Of a DNA stretch of 64,000 bases, positions 18,127 through 28,275 are shown piece by piece. Every line of letters starts with the position of its first letter. Position 1 is the first letter of the stretch. Under the pieces are notes generated by a model. That model did no database searches and was not told where the DNA came from. It worked only from the letters and a program-made list of their open reading frames with translations. Source of the DNA: an uncultured Prochlorococcus sp. (lineage in GTDB: Bacteria > Cyanobacteriota > Cyanobacteriia > PCC-6307 > Cyanobiaceae). Where the stretch lies: the NCBI GenBank assembly GCA_902535175.1, contig CACASR010000001.1, forward strand, positions 62,001 to 126,000. Reading direction: 5' to 3'. The position numbers and the translations under genes are program-made.

Positions 18127-18243
18127 ATGCCTAAAGAAGATTTAATTATGAAAAAAATAATTAATTTTTTTAAACTGCTCAAGCGAAGAATCGATATTCT
18201 TAATGCAGAGACTGAATTGAAATTTATATTGGAAAATAAATAA
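18127..18243 (+). CDS. Small protein (38 aa)
   Basis: MPKEDLIMKKIINFFKLLKRRIDILNAETELKFILENK*. Confidence 0.4.
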   Translation: MPKEDLIMKKIINFFKLLKRRIDILNAETELKFILENK

Positions 18244-18326
18244 TGGGATTCCCACATTGTCCTATTTGTGTAGTTCTAGCATTTGTTTCAGTTTTTATGG
18301 GAGTTACTCGTAGTTATATGTCCTAA
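18243..18326 (+). CDS. Micro-protein (27 aa) with CPIC motif
   Basis: MGFPHCPICVVLAFVSVFMGVTRSYMS*, TAATG overlap with preceding ORF. Confidence 0.35.
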   Translation: MGFPHCPICVVLAFVSVFMGVTRSYMS

Positions 18327-18446
18327 ATGCTTGTTCGGGAGTTTATAAGAACCGAATCTACTTTTAAATTGAAGTTTAGTTTCTATTAATTGTTGACATC
18401 TAAGTATAAATACTTTATAAATAGATTGTAGTGAATACTACAAAAT

Positions 18447-18525
18447 CGTCCGATCTACCATCTGATAGACCGCAGTACGACTCAAGCCATAGGACGGGGA
18501 CTTGAGCAACTTCAGGAGCTGCATC
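18447..18525 (+). promoter_or_regulatory. GC-richer structured leader before a DUF4278-like micro-ORF
   Basis: TCTA...TAGA and CTCAAG...CTTGAG inverted repeats in otherwise AT-rich DNA; ends with CAGGAG SD. Confidence 0.45.
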
Positions 18526-18627
18526 ATGGTAAACATGTATTTCAATGGAAAGTCATTCGTATATTGTAGAAAACAAGAAGAAAAGATTATAAAGCTTACT
18601 TATAGAGGATCTATTTATATGAAATGA
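18526..18627 (+). CDS. DUF4278-like micro-protein (33 aa)
   Basis: MVNMYFNGKSFVYCRKQEEKIIKLTYRGSIYMK*; 'KLTYRG.xY' is the DUF4278-like signature. Confidence 0.55.
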   Translation: MVNMYFNGKSFVYCRKQEEKIIKLTYRGSIYMK

Positions 18628-19105
18628 GATTTCTAATTTCTTTTTAAAAAAGTTGGATATTTATTGACGTTTTCGGATTAAGTATTTATTAATACTTTAT
18701 AAGAAGAACTTATAGTGAATATATTTTTTGCCTATTTAAAAATTCATATATTCGTATATTTAGTAACGAGAAATTTATTTTAAAATAATTAATTTGTAAT
18801 TAGATTTTTAAAAGGTTATGCAACCTATTTCTGAGGAACTTTACAAAAAAATAGTTGAGAGTTCTAAAAAATGAGTAAGTTACTAATTGCTTTATTGGCT
18901 TTAGATATAGGCGTTAGTCTGTCTAAAGTTTTTATTTTTACTTGATAATCAAATTACTTAGCATAAAAGAAGCAATTTTTTTCTAAAACAAGAAATAGTT
19001 ACTGGCTATTATTTATTTAATCTATTTATTTTATAAAATACAAAATTAAACCAACAAAAGAACTTCCTACAAGTAGTAGCACCATTAAAAGTGCTATTAG
19101 CTTTG

Positions 19106-19492
19106 CTAATCCCATAAAGATAAATCCGAGTTTCCTGTAGATCTTTGCATCCAGTGTATTTTCCAAGCATTATTTACTTTTTTAAAAATTGAAGTAACTG
19201 TTGGGAAGTCATTATTAAGTTTCCCTTTATAAGTAAATTTTGAACCTAGTGTAAAAATGCACATTACTATATTTTCGCTTAAAAATTCGAATCGGTGAAT
19301 TTTGGTTATTTCACCCTTTTCTTGAACTATATCACTAGTAATCATTTGTTCGAATCCTTTTGCATCTATAGGATTACCACTGGGTCTTATGAATAAAAAA
19401 TCTGGAGTCGCATTGTCAATAAAAAAAGAGGCCGTGTTTTTTGGATTAGCAAACTCATTTAATAATGAAATTATTGTTTCTTTATCATTCAT
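19106..19492 (-). CDS. SnoaL/DUF3804-like nuclear transport factor 2 fold protein
   Basis: NTF2-like pattern ...FEFLSENIVMCIFTLGSKFTYKGK...TVTSIFKKVNNAWKIHWMQRS. Confidence 0.6.
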   Translation of the reverse strand: MNDKETIISLLNEFANPKNTASFFIDNATPDFLFIRPSGNPIDAKGFEQMITSDIVQEKGEITKIHRFEFLSENIVMCIFTLGSKFTYKGKLNNDFPTVTSIFKKVNNAWKIHWMQRSTGNSDLSLWD

Positions 19493-19778
19493 AAAAAAAG
19501 GAAGATAACAATTTTAGTTTAGATCTATTGTTTAAAATGAACAAATCGAAATGAGATAATTCGAAAAAAATTCGTTAGGATGTTCAAAATAATTAGATTT
19601 TTAATGTAAATCATGATCAATTCATTAAACAAAATATTGCCAGTTGGCAAAAAGGTAAAAAAATATTTGCCTTTCTTTATTGGATTTAAATTACTTACAT
19701 TTACAGGCTTTCTTACTTATTTAATGAACCGCTAATTGATATATCTTTAACAATAAAGTTCAACTAATTTAAGATCTA

Positions 19779-19982
19779 GTGAATAAAGAAGAACGAACAA
19801 AACGATTTAAGTCTATGTCAAGTATGCAAAGACAAGAATTGATATTAAAGATGATGAAAGAGAGAGGCATAGTGATTGGAAGTGGAGTTCCTAATAAAAA
19901 ATACGACAGCCAAGAGGTTTATGAATTAATTCATATTGCTAATTGCTTCCCAGAACTAAGGAATGGGAAAAAAAATATTTAG
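19779..19982 (+). CDS. Hypothetical protein
   Basis: 67-aa ORF. Confidence 0.45.
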   Translation: MNKEERTKRFKSMSSMQRQELILKMMKERGIVIGSGVPNKKYDSQEVYELIHIANCFPELRNGKKNI

Positions 19983-20001
19983 GTTTCTTTAATTAAGTAA
20001 T

Positions 20002-20382
20002 TTATTTTGGTTCCCTTATTGCAGTAATAATTAATCCGCCTATCAATGCGAGATTCATAAATACTGCTCTTTGATGAAGAGGGAATACATGAAAAATTAT
20101 TGTTGTTGGAATAATAAATAGTAATAAAAAAGCCGAACCAATTTTTTGATTTTCTCCAAATATAAAAAATCCCGAACCCAAGATAAGACATATAATGGCT
20201 CCCACTAGAAGGATAGGTGAAATTGGTTCAGGAATACCTTTTGAGGAAATATATTCCACTGTTCTTGTGAAATCGATTATTTTGCTTGGTATGGCTGAGA
20301 CAAATATTGCTGAAATTGATACTCTTGAAAAAAAATCTAAAAAGGATTTGATACTTTTATTTTTTAAAAAAGAAATTTTCAT
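20002..20382 (-). CDS. DoxX-like membrane protein
   Basis: Four hydrophobic helices, RVSISAIFVSAIPSKI... / FHVFPLHQRAVFMNLALIGGLI. Confidence 0.75.
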   Translation of the reverse strand: MKISFLKNKSIKSFLDFFSRVSISAIFVSAIPSKIIDFTRTVEYISSKGIPEPISPILLVGAIICLILGSGFFIFGENQKIGSAFLLLFIIPTTIIFHVFPLHQRAVFMNLALIGGLIITAIREPK

Positions 20383-20679
20383 AGCATCATTATAAGAAAA
20401 AAAATTTATGCGTTTGAAAAATACTTAATTAGTGTGAAATACTTTTAAATTTTTCTCAAAGAGTTTTGGCAAAATAAGACAAGAATCTATTACAAAAAGA
20501 GTACATCAAAAAGATAAATAAAAGAAAAAAAGAAAAAAAGAAAGTTATTTTTGTTGGTAAATTTCATAAATCATGTTTATAAATCATCATTAATAGTCAA
20601 GTTATTATTAATTATAATTTTATAGATTTCTAAGGCTCTAATTATTTGATTGTTTTTTGCATATTAGTTTGCAGAGAAT

Positions 20680-20838
20680 TTATGATTTAGACTTTCTTGT
20701 GCCACCGTAGGAATAATCATTATGTTTAGAAATTAAATTCCAACATTCTTTACAACAAAAAATCCAGTCTCTATGAATTATGGATTTAACTCTGTAATGA
20801 ATTTTATCTGGCTTATGACATAAATCACATTTTTTCAA
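20680..20838 (-). CDS. Small zinc-finger-like protein (52 aa, TTG start), not in supplied track
   Basis: (M)KKCDLCHKPDKIHYRVKSIIHRDWIFCCKECWNLISKHNDYSYGGTRKSKS*; CxxC...CCxxC. Confidence 0.7.
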   Translation of the reverse strand: MKKCDLCHKPDKIHYRVKSIIHRDWIFCCKECWNLISKHNDYSYGGTRKSKS

Positions 20839-21184
20839 TCATCTTTAACTTTGCTAAATTAATTTTATATAAAAATTGTTTTGATTTGAAATATTCACGA
20901 AAAAATTTTTATCGTGTCATTATAAAAAAGCACTCTACACATCCTGAAGCAAAGCAGTGGTCTTGTCGGGTGCGAATATTTTAATTACCTTATAAAAATT
21001 TTTATTATCTACTTTTTAAAATTTGTTTTGGTAATCTAATCATTTAATTAAAATTTATAAGAAATTCTATTCATCTTTTATTAAAAATAAATAACTTACT
21101 ATACATCTAAACTAGAACTTTAAAAAAAAACTCACGAATCATATTTAATTAATTTTATTATAGAATTCTGTTGATTTTATTAGT

Positions 21185-21328
21185 ATGAACATTTATCTAT
21201 TCTGGATATTATTTTTAGCTTTATGGGCAATAGTCCCGTTAATGATTATTAAAGGTAGAGTAGACGAAGAGCCTAAGATTCAGACTTCGCCAGAAGTTAA
21301 AGCAAAGAAAAAAGGATGGTTCAATTAA
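21185..21328 (+). CDS. Small membrane protein (47 aa)
   Basis: MNIYLFWILFLALWAIVPLMIIKGRVDEEPKIQTSPEVKAKKKGWFN*. Confidence 0.55.
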   Translation: MNIYLFWILFLALWAIVPLMIIKGRVDEEPKIQTSPEVKAKKKGWFN

Positions 21329-21667
21329 TTGAATCTTTGGAACGGTAAAAATAATATGCAAAGTAGTTCTTGATAATTTCAATTAAAATTGAAGTAATAA
21401 ACTTTATTTTTCAAAATCGAAAAAAATTAGAAAAATTTTTTTTAGTAGTTCCTTTATGAGGATTAAGAAAAACAAAAAAATTAAATATATGATGTTAGAT
21501 GAGTTGTTGGATCTAAAATTGAGGATACATAAGATACTCTAAGAAAGTGTTGGTTTCGATCTCCCAAAGGTTTGAATACTGATAGCTATGCAAAAATAAG
21601 ATATTTAGATTGCTATAAGATTAATTTAATAAATTTTAAAAAAGATAAAATAGATAAAAAGCAATTA

Positions 21668-21700
21668 GTAAAAAATAAGTAAAAAATAAGTAAAAAATAA
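21668..21700 (+). repeat. Three tandem copies of 11-bp GTAAAAAATAA
   Basis: Direct reading. Confidence 0.8.
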
Positions 21701-22080
21701 TTAAAAAACATTCAAGGTTTGTCAATATTTGAGGCTATAATGCAACTTCTATCTAAGAAAAAAATTGGTTTTGATTGGTTACGGCTTCAACTAAATTAGA
21801 GAAAAGATTATAGCTAAATCTAAATGGCTTATTGGCTCTAAAAAGAAGCATAAAAATTATATTGCTTCCCTAGAAATTTTATTTTGTTGTCGTGATTTTG
21901 TAACTATAAAAAAAATAAGTAATTGGGAAATAGAATTAACTCCAGATAATAAATTTATTCAAGCTAACAATCATCCTGATTGGAGTGTTAAAAAAATAGA
22001 CGGGAAATAAAGATTCAAGAATCTTTTCTTGCAAAATAATTTTATTAAAAAATCATATTATTATGCATTTTCTTTAAATA

Positions 22081-23286
22081 TTAAAAAGAGCTTGATTTCC
22101 TCATGAAATAAATTCCGCCTCCTAAGGAAATTAAAACCGGCAACCATGCAGCAAAAATTGGAGGTAATATCCCTTTTACTCCGAAGGAACTAAATACAAA
22201 TGACATTACATAATAAATTAATATAAGTATTACGCTCAATCCGAATCCCTGACTTTTAGAAGACCTTAGATTAGATTTAGAACCAAGACTGCTTCCTATT
22301 AAACCAAATACTAAGCATGCAAATGGTAGAGTGAATTTTTCTTGTATACGTACCTGAATTCTTCTTATCTCTTTTAAATTTCCAGTTTTTTTATAAATCT
22401 TTTCTGCTTCTAAAGCCTGTTTTAAAGTCATTTCAGTGGCATCTTTAGGCACTTTTGCTAACTCCAATGGACCCTCTACGAATGGGTAGGTATATTCTTT
22501 AAATTTAATATTTGTAGTTTGGCCACTTGGATCAATTGATACTATACTTCCCTCAGAAAATATCCAGGAGGAGTTTTTTGAGTCAAATTTTGCTGTCTTT
22601 GCCTTTAAGACTTGTTGAAAATCTTCTCTTGAAAAATCCAATACTGTAACACCCTCCATAATGTTGTTTTCGTACCATGAAGCATAAAATATATGAGTAA
22701 GGAAAGTATTTGTTTTTGTTGGCTTTTTAGTTGATGCATTTATCCTAGAACCATATCTAGAAAACATAATGTTATCTTTACCTGTTTCACTACTAAATGA
22801 ACTACCAATTCCTGCCCTTAATGTAACTTCTGCCAACTTGTTACTTGCAGGGACTAAATTATCATTGAAATAGAAAGTTAAGCCCGTCATAAATATTGAA
22901 AGAGCAATGGCAGGAGAAATAATTCTCGAAGTTTTTATCCCTAAAGATTTCAAAGCTAACAGTTCTGAATTGCTTGATAATTTCCCATAGGCTAATAATG
23001 TAGAAAGCAAAACTGCCATAGGGAATGACAAAACTAAAAAGCTAGGCAAACTAAAAAAAAGAACTTTTAAAGCTAAAAATAGAGGTAAACCAAATTCAAC
23101 AATTTTTCTTATGAGATCGAACATTACCCCAACGGATAATGAAATAACAGTAAATGCAGAAATTGCAAATATCATAGGAGGGATTATTTGACCTAATAAC
23201 CACCTATCTATTAAAGGTATTGAATACCAGGGAGCAATGATTTTATTGAAAGCTTTTTTAATTACTAGTTGATTTGAAAGTTTCAA
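22081..23286 (-). CDS. LptF/LptG family permease (YjgP/YjgQ)
   Basis: 401-aa membrane protein with YjgP/YjgQ-type pattern. Confidence 0.85.
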   Translation of the reverse strand: MKLSNQLVIKKAFNKIIAPWYSIPLIDRWLLGQIIPPMIFAISAFTVISLSVGVMFDLIRKIVEFGLPLFLALKVLFFSLPSFLVLSFPMAVLLSTLLAYGKLSSNSELLALKSLGIKTSRIISPAIALSIFMTGLTFYFNDNLVPASNKLAEVTLRAGIGSSFSSETGKDNIMFSRYGSRINASTKKPTKTNTFLTHIFYASWYENNIMEGVTVLDFSREDFQQVLKAKTAKFDSKNSSWIFSEGSIVSIDPSGQTTNIKFKEYTYPFVEGPLELAKVPKDATEMTLKQALEAEKIYKKTGNLKEIRRIQVRIQEKFTLPFACLVFGLIGSSLGSKSNLRSSKSQGFGLSVILILIYYVMSFVFSSFGVKGILPPIFAAWLPVLISLGGGIYFMRKSSSF

Positions 23287-23984
23287 AAGAAATTTATTTA
23301 ATTTGTACTGTCTTTTTCCGCATTATAAAATATGAATGTTGTATAAACCAAAATAAAATTTGTATGAAAAGAAAATTTTAATTTACAAATGTTCAAAAAA
23401 ATAGTTTTTTACTTGCATTAAAACAAAAAATTCGTTTTCTTAAAAAGAAAGGGTTTAGGAATGAAAAATAAAACTCATATATACGAATGCAATTGCATAC
23501 ACTGCGAACAAAAACAAAATCAAATTAATAATGCAAAACTATATTGGGAAAAATTAATTTTAAGAAAAAAGTTGGTATAGTTTTTACTAAATTTTCTAAG
23601 GTTTTCAAACTTTTTTAAAGTAATTGTTTTAAAGTATATTTTTTAAAGGAAAAATATAATTTGTACGATCTATAGATCTTTAATATTAAGCCTTTTAGAA
23701 TAATGACATTATTTAACCTTTTGATTTTTTTTGTAGATCATATTTTCTCTATTTAAAAGAAAAAGGATAATCAAAATACAAGATGGTATTAGAATAAAAT
23801 CTAAAGACATAAATTTTGTTCAGTCTATTTTCTATTTAGCAAATAAATAAATCTTTGACATTATTTTATTATGTTCAAGTTTGTATTCAATGGGTCAATA
23901 ATTATCTGAATGCCTAATATATTAACTTGCTTTTAAAATTGAAAGAGCCTGCAAGTATCCCACTGGCAAGCTCATGACGACCTA

Positions 23985-24010
23985 GTTAATTCAGATTTTT
24001 CTGACTTAAC
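23985..24010. other. Stem-loop GTTAA-T-TCAGA-TTTT-TCTGA-C-TTAAC
   Basis: Inverted repeat inside a locally GC-richer intergenic island. Confidence 0.5.
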
Positions 24011-24272
24011 CAGCTAAGCACTTCCTAAATGCTAGAAATACTCTACTAAGTAAAACTACTTACTGTGAGTATAAATGCTTATTTTTTATGAATGATTGCG
24101 AATTTTATAAAAAAAGTGATTTGATTCAAAAAAATGTAGCTTGTTAATTTTTTTTAAACAGAATTGCCACATTTTGACCCATAATATAAATATTCAGAGG
24201 AAGATTATTGAAGCTTTTGGTTTACATAAGTTAATGTTCATGTTACATTAGTTAACAATTATTATCTTTTTA

Positions 24273-24479
24273 ATGACAAAATCAGGAGTTACTACAGAAT
24301 CAGGTGGAAGACAGAATATGTTCCCATCAGAAACCAGGCCTTATATTGACGAAACAGTGTCTTACGATGGATATCCTCAAAATGCGGAAAAAGTAAATGG
24401 TAGATGGGCTATGGTTGGTTTTGTTGCACTATTAGGTGCCTATGTAACAACAGGTCAGATAATTCCAGGGATTTTTTAA
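24273..24479 (+). CDS. hli: High-light-inducible protein
   Basis: EKVNGRWAMVGFVALLGAYVTTGQIIPGIF. Confidence 0.95.
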   Translation: MTKSGVTTESGGRQNMFPSETRPYIDETVSYDGYPQNAEKVNGRWAMVGFVALLGAYVTTGQIIPGIF

Positions 24480-24552
24480 TACCTAAATAACTGTTTTTAT
24501 AAAATTTTTATTTAAGTTATATTATTTATCCTTTTGAACGAAAATTAGATGC

Positions 24553-24681
24553 TTATTTTAAATTTGAAAATAAGAAAAACCAAACAACTGTTATGGCATT
24601 CAAGCTAAATATTATTCCTAGAAATATATAAGCAAACTTTTTGCCAATAAATGCTGTTTCTGGTTCAAGCTTTACTCTCAT
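24553..24681 (-). CDS. Small membrane protein (42 aa)
   Basis: MRVKLEPETAFIGKKFAYIFLGIIFSLNAITVVWFFLFSNLK*. Confidence 0.5.
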   Translation of the reverse strand: MRVKLEPETAFIGKKFAYIFLGIIFSLNAITVVWFFLFSNLK

Positions 24682-25032
24682 TAAATCCTCTAATTATCTT
24701 GATAAAGATAGCATCTATTAAAGAATAAATTTAAGTTTTTAAGGAGAAAATAATCAAATTAATATTCTTTTTAAAATGATTTTTAAATTAATCATTTTCC
24801 TTCTTCAGATATCTAGTACGAAAATTATGCTCTTCCATATTGTTGCTAATAAACTTTCTTAGTTTAATTTGTTTCCCGCGAATATAGATTATAAAATTAA
24901 CCAAAAAACACTTCGAATCTAATATTTATAGATGAGATAGTTTTTTTATGTTGATTTTTAGCATACTATTTTTTTTCAAATAGGATTATTCAAACCTTAA
25001 TTAATAAAGTCCATTTATTATCAAAAACCACT

Positions 25033-25071
25033 AAAAAAAGCCTAATTTAATTTTAAATTAGACTTTTTTTT
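25033..25071. terminator. Bidirectional terminator after hli pair
   Basis: GCCTAATTTAATTTTAAATTAGAC with flanking A7 / T8. Confidence 0.75.
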
Positions 25072-25091
25072 ATGAAAATGAAAAAATTTAT

Positions 25092-25232
25092 TTAGATAAA
25101 ACCAGGAATGATTTGACCTGTAGTTAAATATGCTCCAACTAAAGCCACAAAACCTAGCATCGCGAATCTACCGTTAAGCTTTTCAGCTACAATCTTTTCT
25201 TTTTCAACTATTTTTGGTTCTTTATTTTTCAT
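25092..25232 (-). CDS. hli: High-light-inducible protein (46 aa; true start is internal to the supplied ORF)
   Basis: MKNKEPKIVEKEKIVAEKLNGRFAMLGFVALVGAYLTTGQIIPGFI*. Confidence 0.9.
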   Translation of the reverse strand: MKNKEPKIVEKEKIVAEKLNGRFAMLGFVALVGAYLTTGQIIPGFI

Positions 25233-25339
25233 TAGAACCAACCTGGTATGATCTGGCCTGTTGTGACATATGCACCAACTGCTGCAACGAAACCTAACAT
25301 TGCTGCCCAACCATTAAAACGTTCTGCTTCTGGAGTCAT
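25232..25339 (-). CDS. hli: High-light-inducible protein (35 aa)
   Basis: MTPEAERFNGWAAMLGFVAAVGAYVTTGQIIPGWF*; its TAA overlaps the next ATG. Confidence 0.9.
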   Translation of the reverse strand: MTPEAERFNGWAAMLGFVAAVGAYVTTGQIIPGWF

Positions 25340-25529
25340 TTTGTTTATGTAATTTGTTAATAAATATAACATAATTATTTAATAATGTAAAGAAAAACAT
25401 TAATAATTCCTCGATTTATAAGGAAAATTTGAAAACTGCTACATATATGTGTCGAAATATACCTCATTGATATTTTTATTTTTCTTCTGATTTATTAAAT
25501 TTGGAAAAAAATAAATAAGCTTTTCACCT

Positions 25530-25623
25530 TGTTTTTTAGGGGCATATCCTCATTTAGAGGTAAATTAAATTAATATATTACAAGAGTCAGCTAGTAGGGA
25601 TACAGGCTGACTCTTTTTTTTTT
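25530..25623 (+). ncRNA. Candidate orphan small RNA ending in strong terminator
   Basis: CCTCATTTAGAGG hairpin then AGAGTCAGC...GCTGACTCT-T10; no same-strand ORF immediately upstream. Confidence 0.5.
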
Positions 25624-25918
25624 GAGAATTTTTGGTTTTTGGCTAAAAGTAGTTTTTGAATTCAAATAATTGCTATTAATAAATTAGATATATATGAAAT
25701 TATGTCACTAGCAACCTACTACATGCATTTAATTTTTGGAAGGATTCCTTCTCTAATGAGTTCTGATTTAATACTTTATATCTTGCCGGCTCTTACAATT
25801 TCAATATTATTCTTTAGCATTAAAATAATGTTTTTTAAGACTCCTAAATTGAGAAAGGTTAAATAATAAAGAATTTTAGAATTATTAATTTTACTGAAGC
25901 GCACAATTTTTTTTAATT

Positions 25919-26536
25919 TTGGATAATAGACTTTTTTTTCCGGCAACTCAAAGAAATAGAGACTGGATTGGTGATGTATTATCCCGAATTATAAAAAAAG
26001 GTTTAGTATTGGAAATCGGGAGTGGCAGTGGTGAACATGGAGTGTTTTTTCAAAAACGATTTCCTGGAATAATTTGGCAAACAAGTGACCCAGAGTTAGT
26101 GCATAGAAAAAGTATAAGTTCTTGGATTGAGTATGAAGCGCTAACTAAGAAAATGCCGAAGCCTCTTGAGATTGATGTTGAAAAAATTCCTTGGAAAATT
26201 CCATTGATATTAGCTAATTCTTTGCAGGGAATAGTCGCTATAAATATGATTCATGTAGCGGAGTGGTCTTGTACTGTAGCACTATTTAGAGAGTCAGGAA
26301 AATTACTCAATAAGGGACAATTTTTGATTTTGTATGGGCCATTTAAAATTTGTAATAAGCATACAAGTGAAAGTAATGCATTTTTCGATAATTCATTAAA
26401 AATGCAAAATGATCTTTGGGGTATTAAAAATCTTGAGGAAGTTTATGATGAGGGTAAGAAAAATGGTTTTTCTCAAGAGGATATTATTAGTATGCCCGCA
26501 AATAATTTTTCAATAATTTACAGAAAAGTTTATTGA
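25919..26536 (+). CDS. DUF938-like SAM-dependent methyltransferase
   Basis: VLEIGSGSGEHGVFF... INMIHVAEW. Confidence 0.8.
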   Translation: MDNRLFFPATQRNRDWIGDVLSRIIKKGLVLEIGSGSGEHGVFFQKRFPGIIWQTSDPELVHRKSISSWIEYEALTKKMPKPLEIDVEKIPWKIPLILANSLQGIVAINMIHVAEWSCTVALFRESGKLLNKGQFLILYGPFKICNKHTSESNAFFDNSLKMQNDLWGIKNLEEVYDEGKKNGFSQEDIISMPANNFSIIYRKVY

Positions 26537-26587
26537 TAAGGCAAATGGAACTATCAAAAATTAATTAAAATTCATCATATTAGATGA

Positions 26588-26749
26588 TCAACCTGATAGT
26601 TTTTTGCTCCATTCTTTATGCTTTTGATCTAAATCTGAAATTTTTTCGCCTAAACTCAAATGTCTTTCTAATAATTCAACTTTTGTAAGTGTTATTTTTT
26701 CCGAATAAAATTTAATAGGTTGCTTACCATGCAAATTGTCGCCACTCAT
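26588..26749 (-). CDS. Small hypothetical protein (53 aa)
   Basis: MSGDNLHGKQPIKFYSEKITLTKVELLERHLSLGEKISDLDQKHKEWSKKLSG*. Confidence 0.5.
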   Translation of the reverse strand: MSGDNLHGKQPIKFYSEKITLTKVELLERHLSLGEKISDLDQKHKEWSKKLSG

Positions 26750-26871
26750 AGGATTAATTTATTTAGGTAATATCTAAGATGAAAAATTTGTTATTGCTAA
26801 TTCTTTTATATTCTTTTCAGATTTGCGTAAATTAATGTGATAAAGAATTGATCCTTTTAATTATTATATTT

Positions 26872-28038
26872 TTAATCCACCATTTTGTATGAAGATTGCC
26901 ATATATATCTTCCTCCCTTGATATCTGACTTAACAGCAACGCAATTACAAGCAATATTCCATAGAGCTTTGTGTATTGGATCAGGATTAAAAAGATATGC
27001 TTTTTTAAAGGCTTTTTTAATTAAGACAGTTGCCTTTTTTGCATGATAATGAGGGATCGTTGGACATACATGATGAACGACATGGCTAGAACCTATATTA
27101 TGGTGAAGAAAATTAAGGACTTTACCGTAAGGCCTGTCAATAGATAGAAATGCCCCTCTCATAAAGGAAAATTCCGTATTTGAAAGATGAGGTACATCAG
27201 AATCTGTATGATGAAGCCATGTATAAACAACTAGCCAACAATTAACAACTAATAAAGGACCAAAATAAAGGGCAATTACTGGAAATATGCCACACTTGAG
27301 AACTAAAAAAACAATGCCTAATAATGTCAAACCTACACCAATGTCTGATATCCAAACCTTCTTGGCCCATATTGATGGCCATAATGCTTTAGAAAATGGT
27401 TTAATTGGCCAAAAATGATTTGAAGTTCCATATCTAATACCTCCAGTACTTCCAGTAAGTAAATAAGCAGGCCAGCCAAATATTAGATGTAAAACAAGTT
27501 GAAGAATTCCATAATTTTTCTTACCTAAGGAATTTGAAAAATGTAATTCTTTTTCTCCGCCAACTTTTTCTGTGACTCCATTCCCTTTAATTACTAAAGG
27601 TACGTGAGTTTCTCCGTTGGTTATGTTATTTGTGAATCTATGATGAACTGAATGAGAACGCTGCCAAGAAAAATAAGGTACTAGAAGTAATGAATGTAGT
27701 AAATAACCAGTTATAGATTCCAATATCTTGTTTTTAGAGAATGCTCCATGTCCACATTCATGGGCAATTACCCAGAATCCCATTGCAGTGGTACCTGATA
27801 GAAATGCATAAATAATCCAAATTGGGATCATTTTGGGGGTAAATGGAATAGACAAACCTATCGCAACTACTAATGATTGAATTAAAGCTGATTGTAGAAG
27901 GTACCTCAATGAAGTTTTGGTATTGCACTTAAAGTAGTGATCTGGGATAACATCCTGAAATTCTTTTATGCTTGGAATATCTTTATCCTCTATTACAAGC
28001 GCTTGGCCTTTAAGACCTGAAAGATTTATATTACTCAA
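26872..28038 (-). CDS. desA: Membrane fatty acid desaturase (DesA/delta-12-like)
   Basis: Histidine boxes HECGHGAF, HSVHHRF, HVVHH. Confidence 0.85.
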   Translation of the reverse strand: MSNINLSGLKGQALVIEDKDIPSIKEFQDVIPDHYFKCNTKTSLRYLLQSALIQSLVVAIGLSIPFTPKMIPIWIIYAFLSGTTAMGFWVIAHECGHGAFSKNKILESITGYLLHSLLLVPYFSWQRSHSVHHRFTNNITNGETHVPLVIKGNGVTEKVGGEKELHFSNSLGKKNYGILQLVLHLIFGWPAYLLTGSTGGIRYGTSNHFWPIKPFSKALWPSIWAKKVWISDIGVGLTLLGIVFLVLKCGIFPVIALYFGPLLVVNCWLVVYTWLHHTDSDVPHLSNTEFSFMRGAFLSIDRPYGKVLNFLHHNIGSSHVVHHVCPTIPHYHAKKATVLIKKAFKKAYLFNPDPIHKALWNIACNCVAVKSDIKGGRYIWQSSYKMVD

Positions 28039-28275
28039 ATTTTTTTTGTTAAGAATTTTGTTAAATAAAAGTGAATTTATGTATTCTATTATCCATCACA
28101 GGAACTCATAATGAAAAGAATTTATAATTTTTTTCGATAAAGTTTAAAAATATTAATTTCATCTTCAAATAAAACCATTCGGCCAAGAATTTTATTTTAT
28201 TCTTTTACCTTAAACTTATCAATTATTTCTTTTTTTATGCTGATTGTCTTTGATCTTCTTTAAAGCTTAATTAAT

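Noticed and set aside
21668-21700. 11-bp tandem repeat as a CRISPR-like or VNTR element
   Set aside because: Only three copies of simple A-rich sequence with no spacers; likely replication slippage
21800-22010. Possible ORF fragment ending ...NKFIQANNHPDWSVKKIDGK*
   Set aside because: No convincing start codon and no recognisable family; could be a decayed gene but evidence too weak
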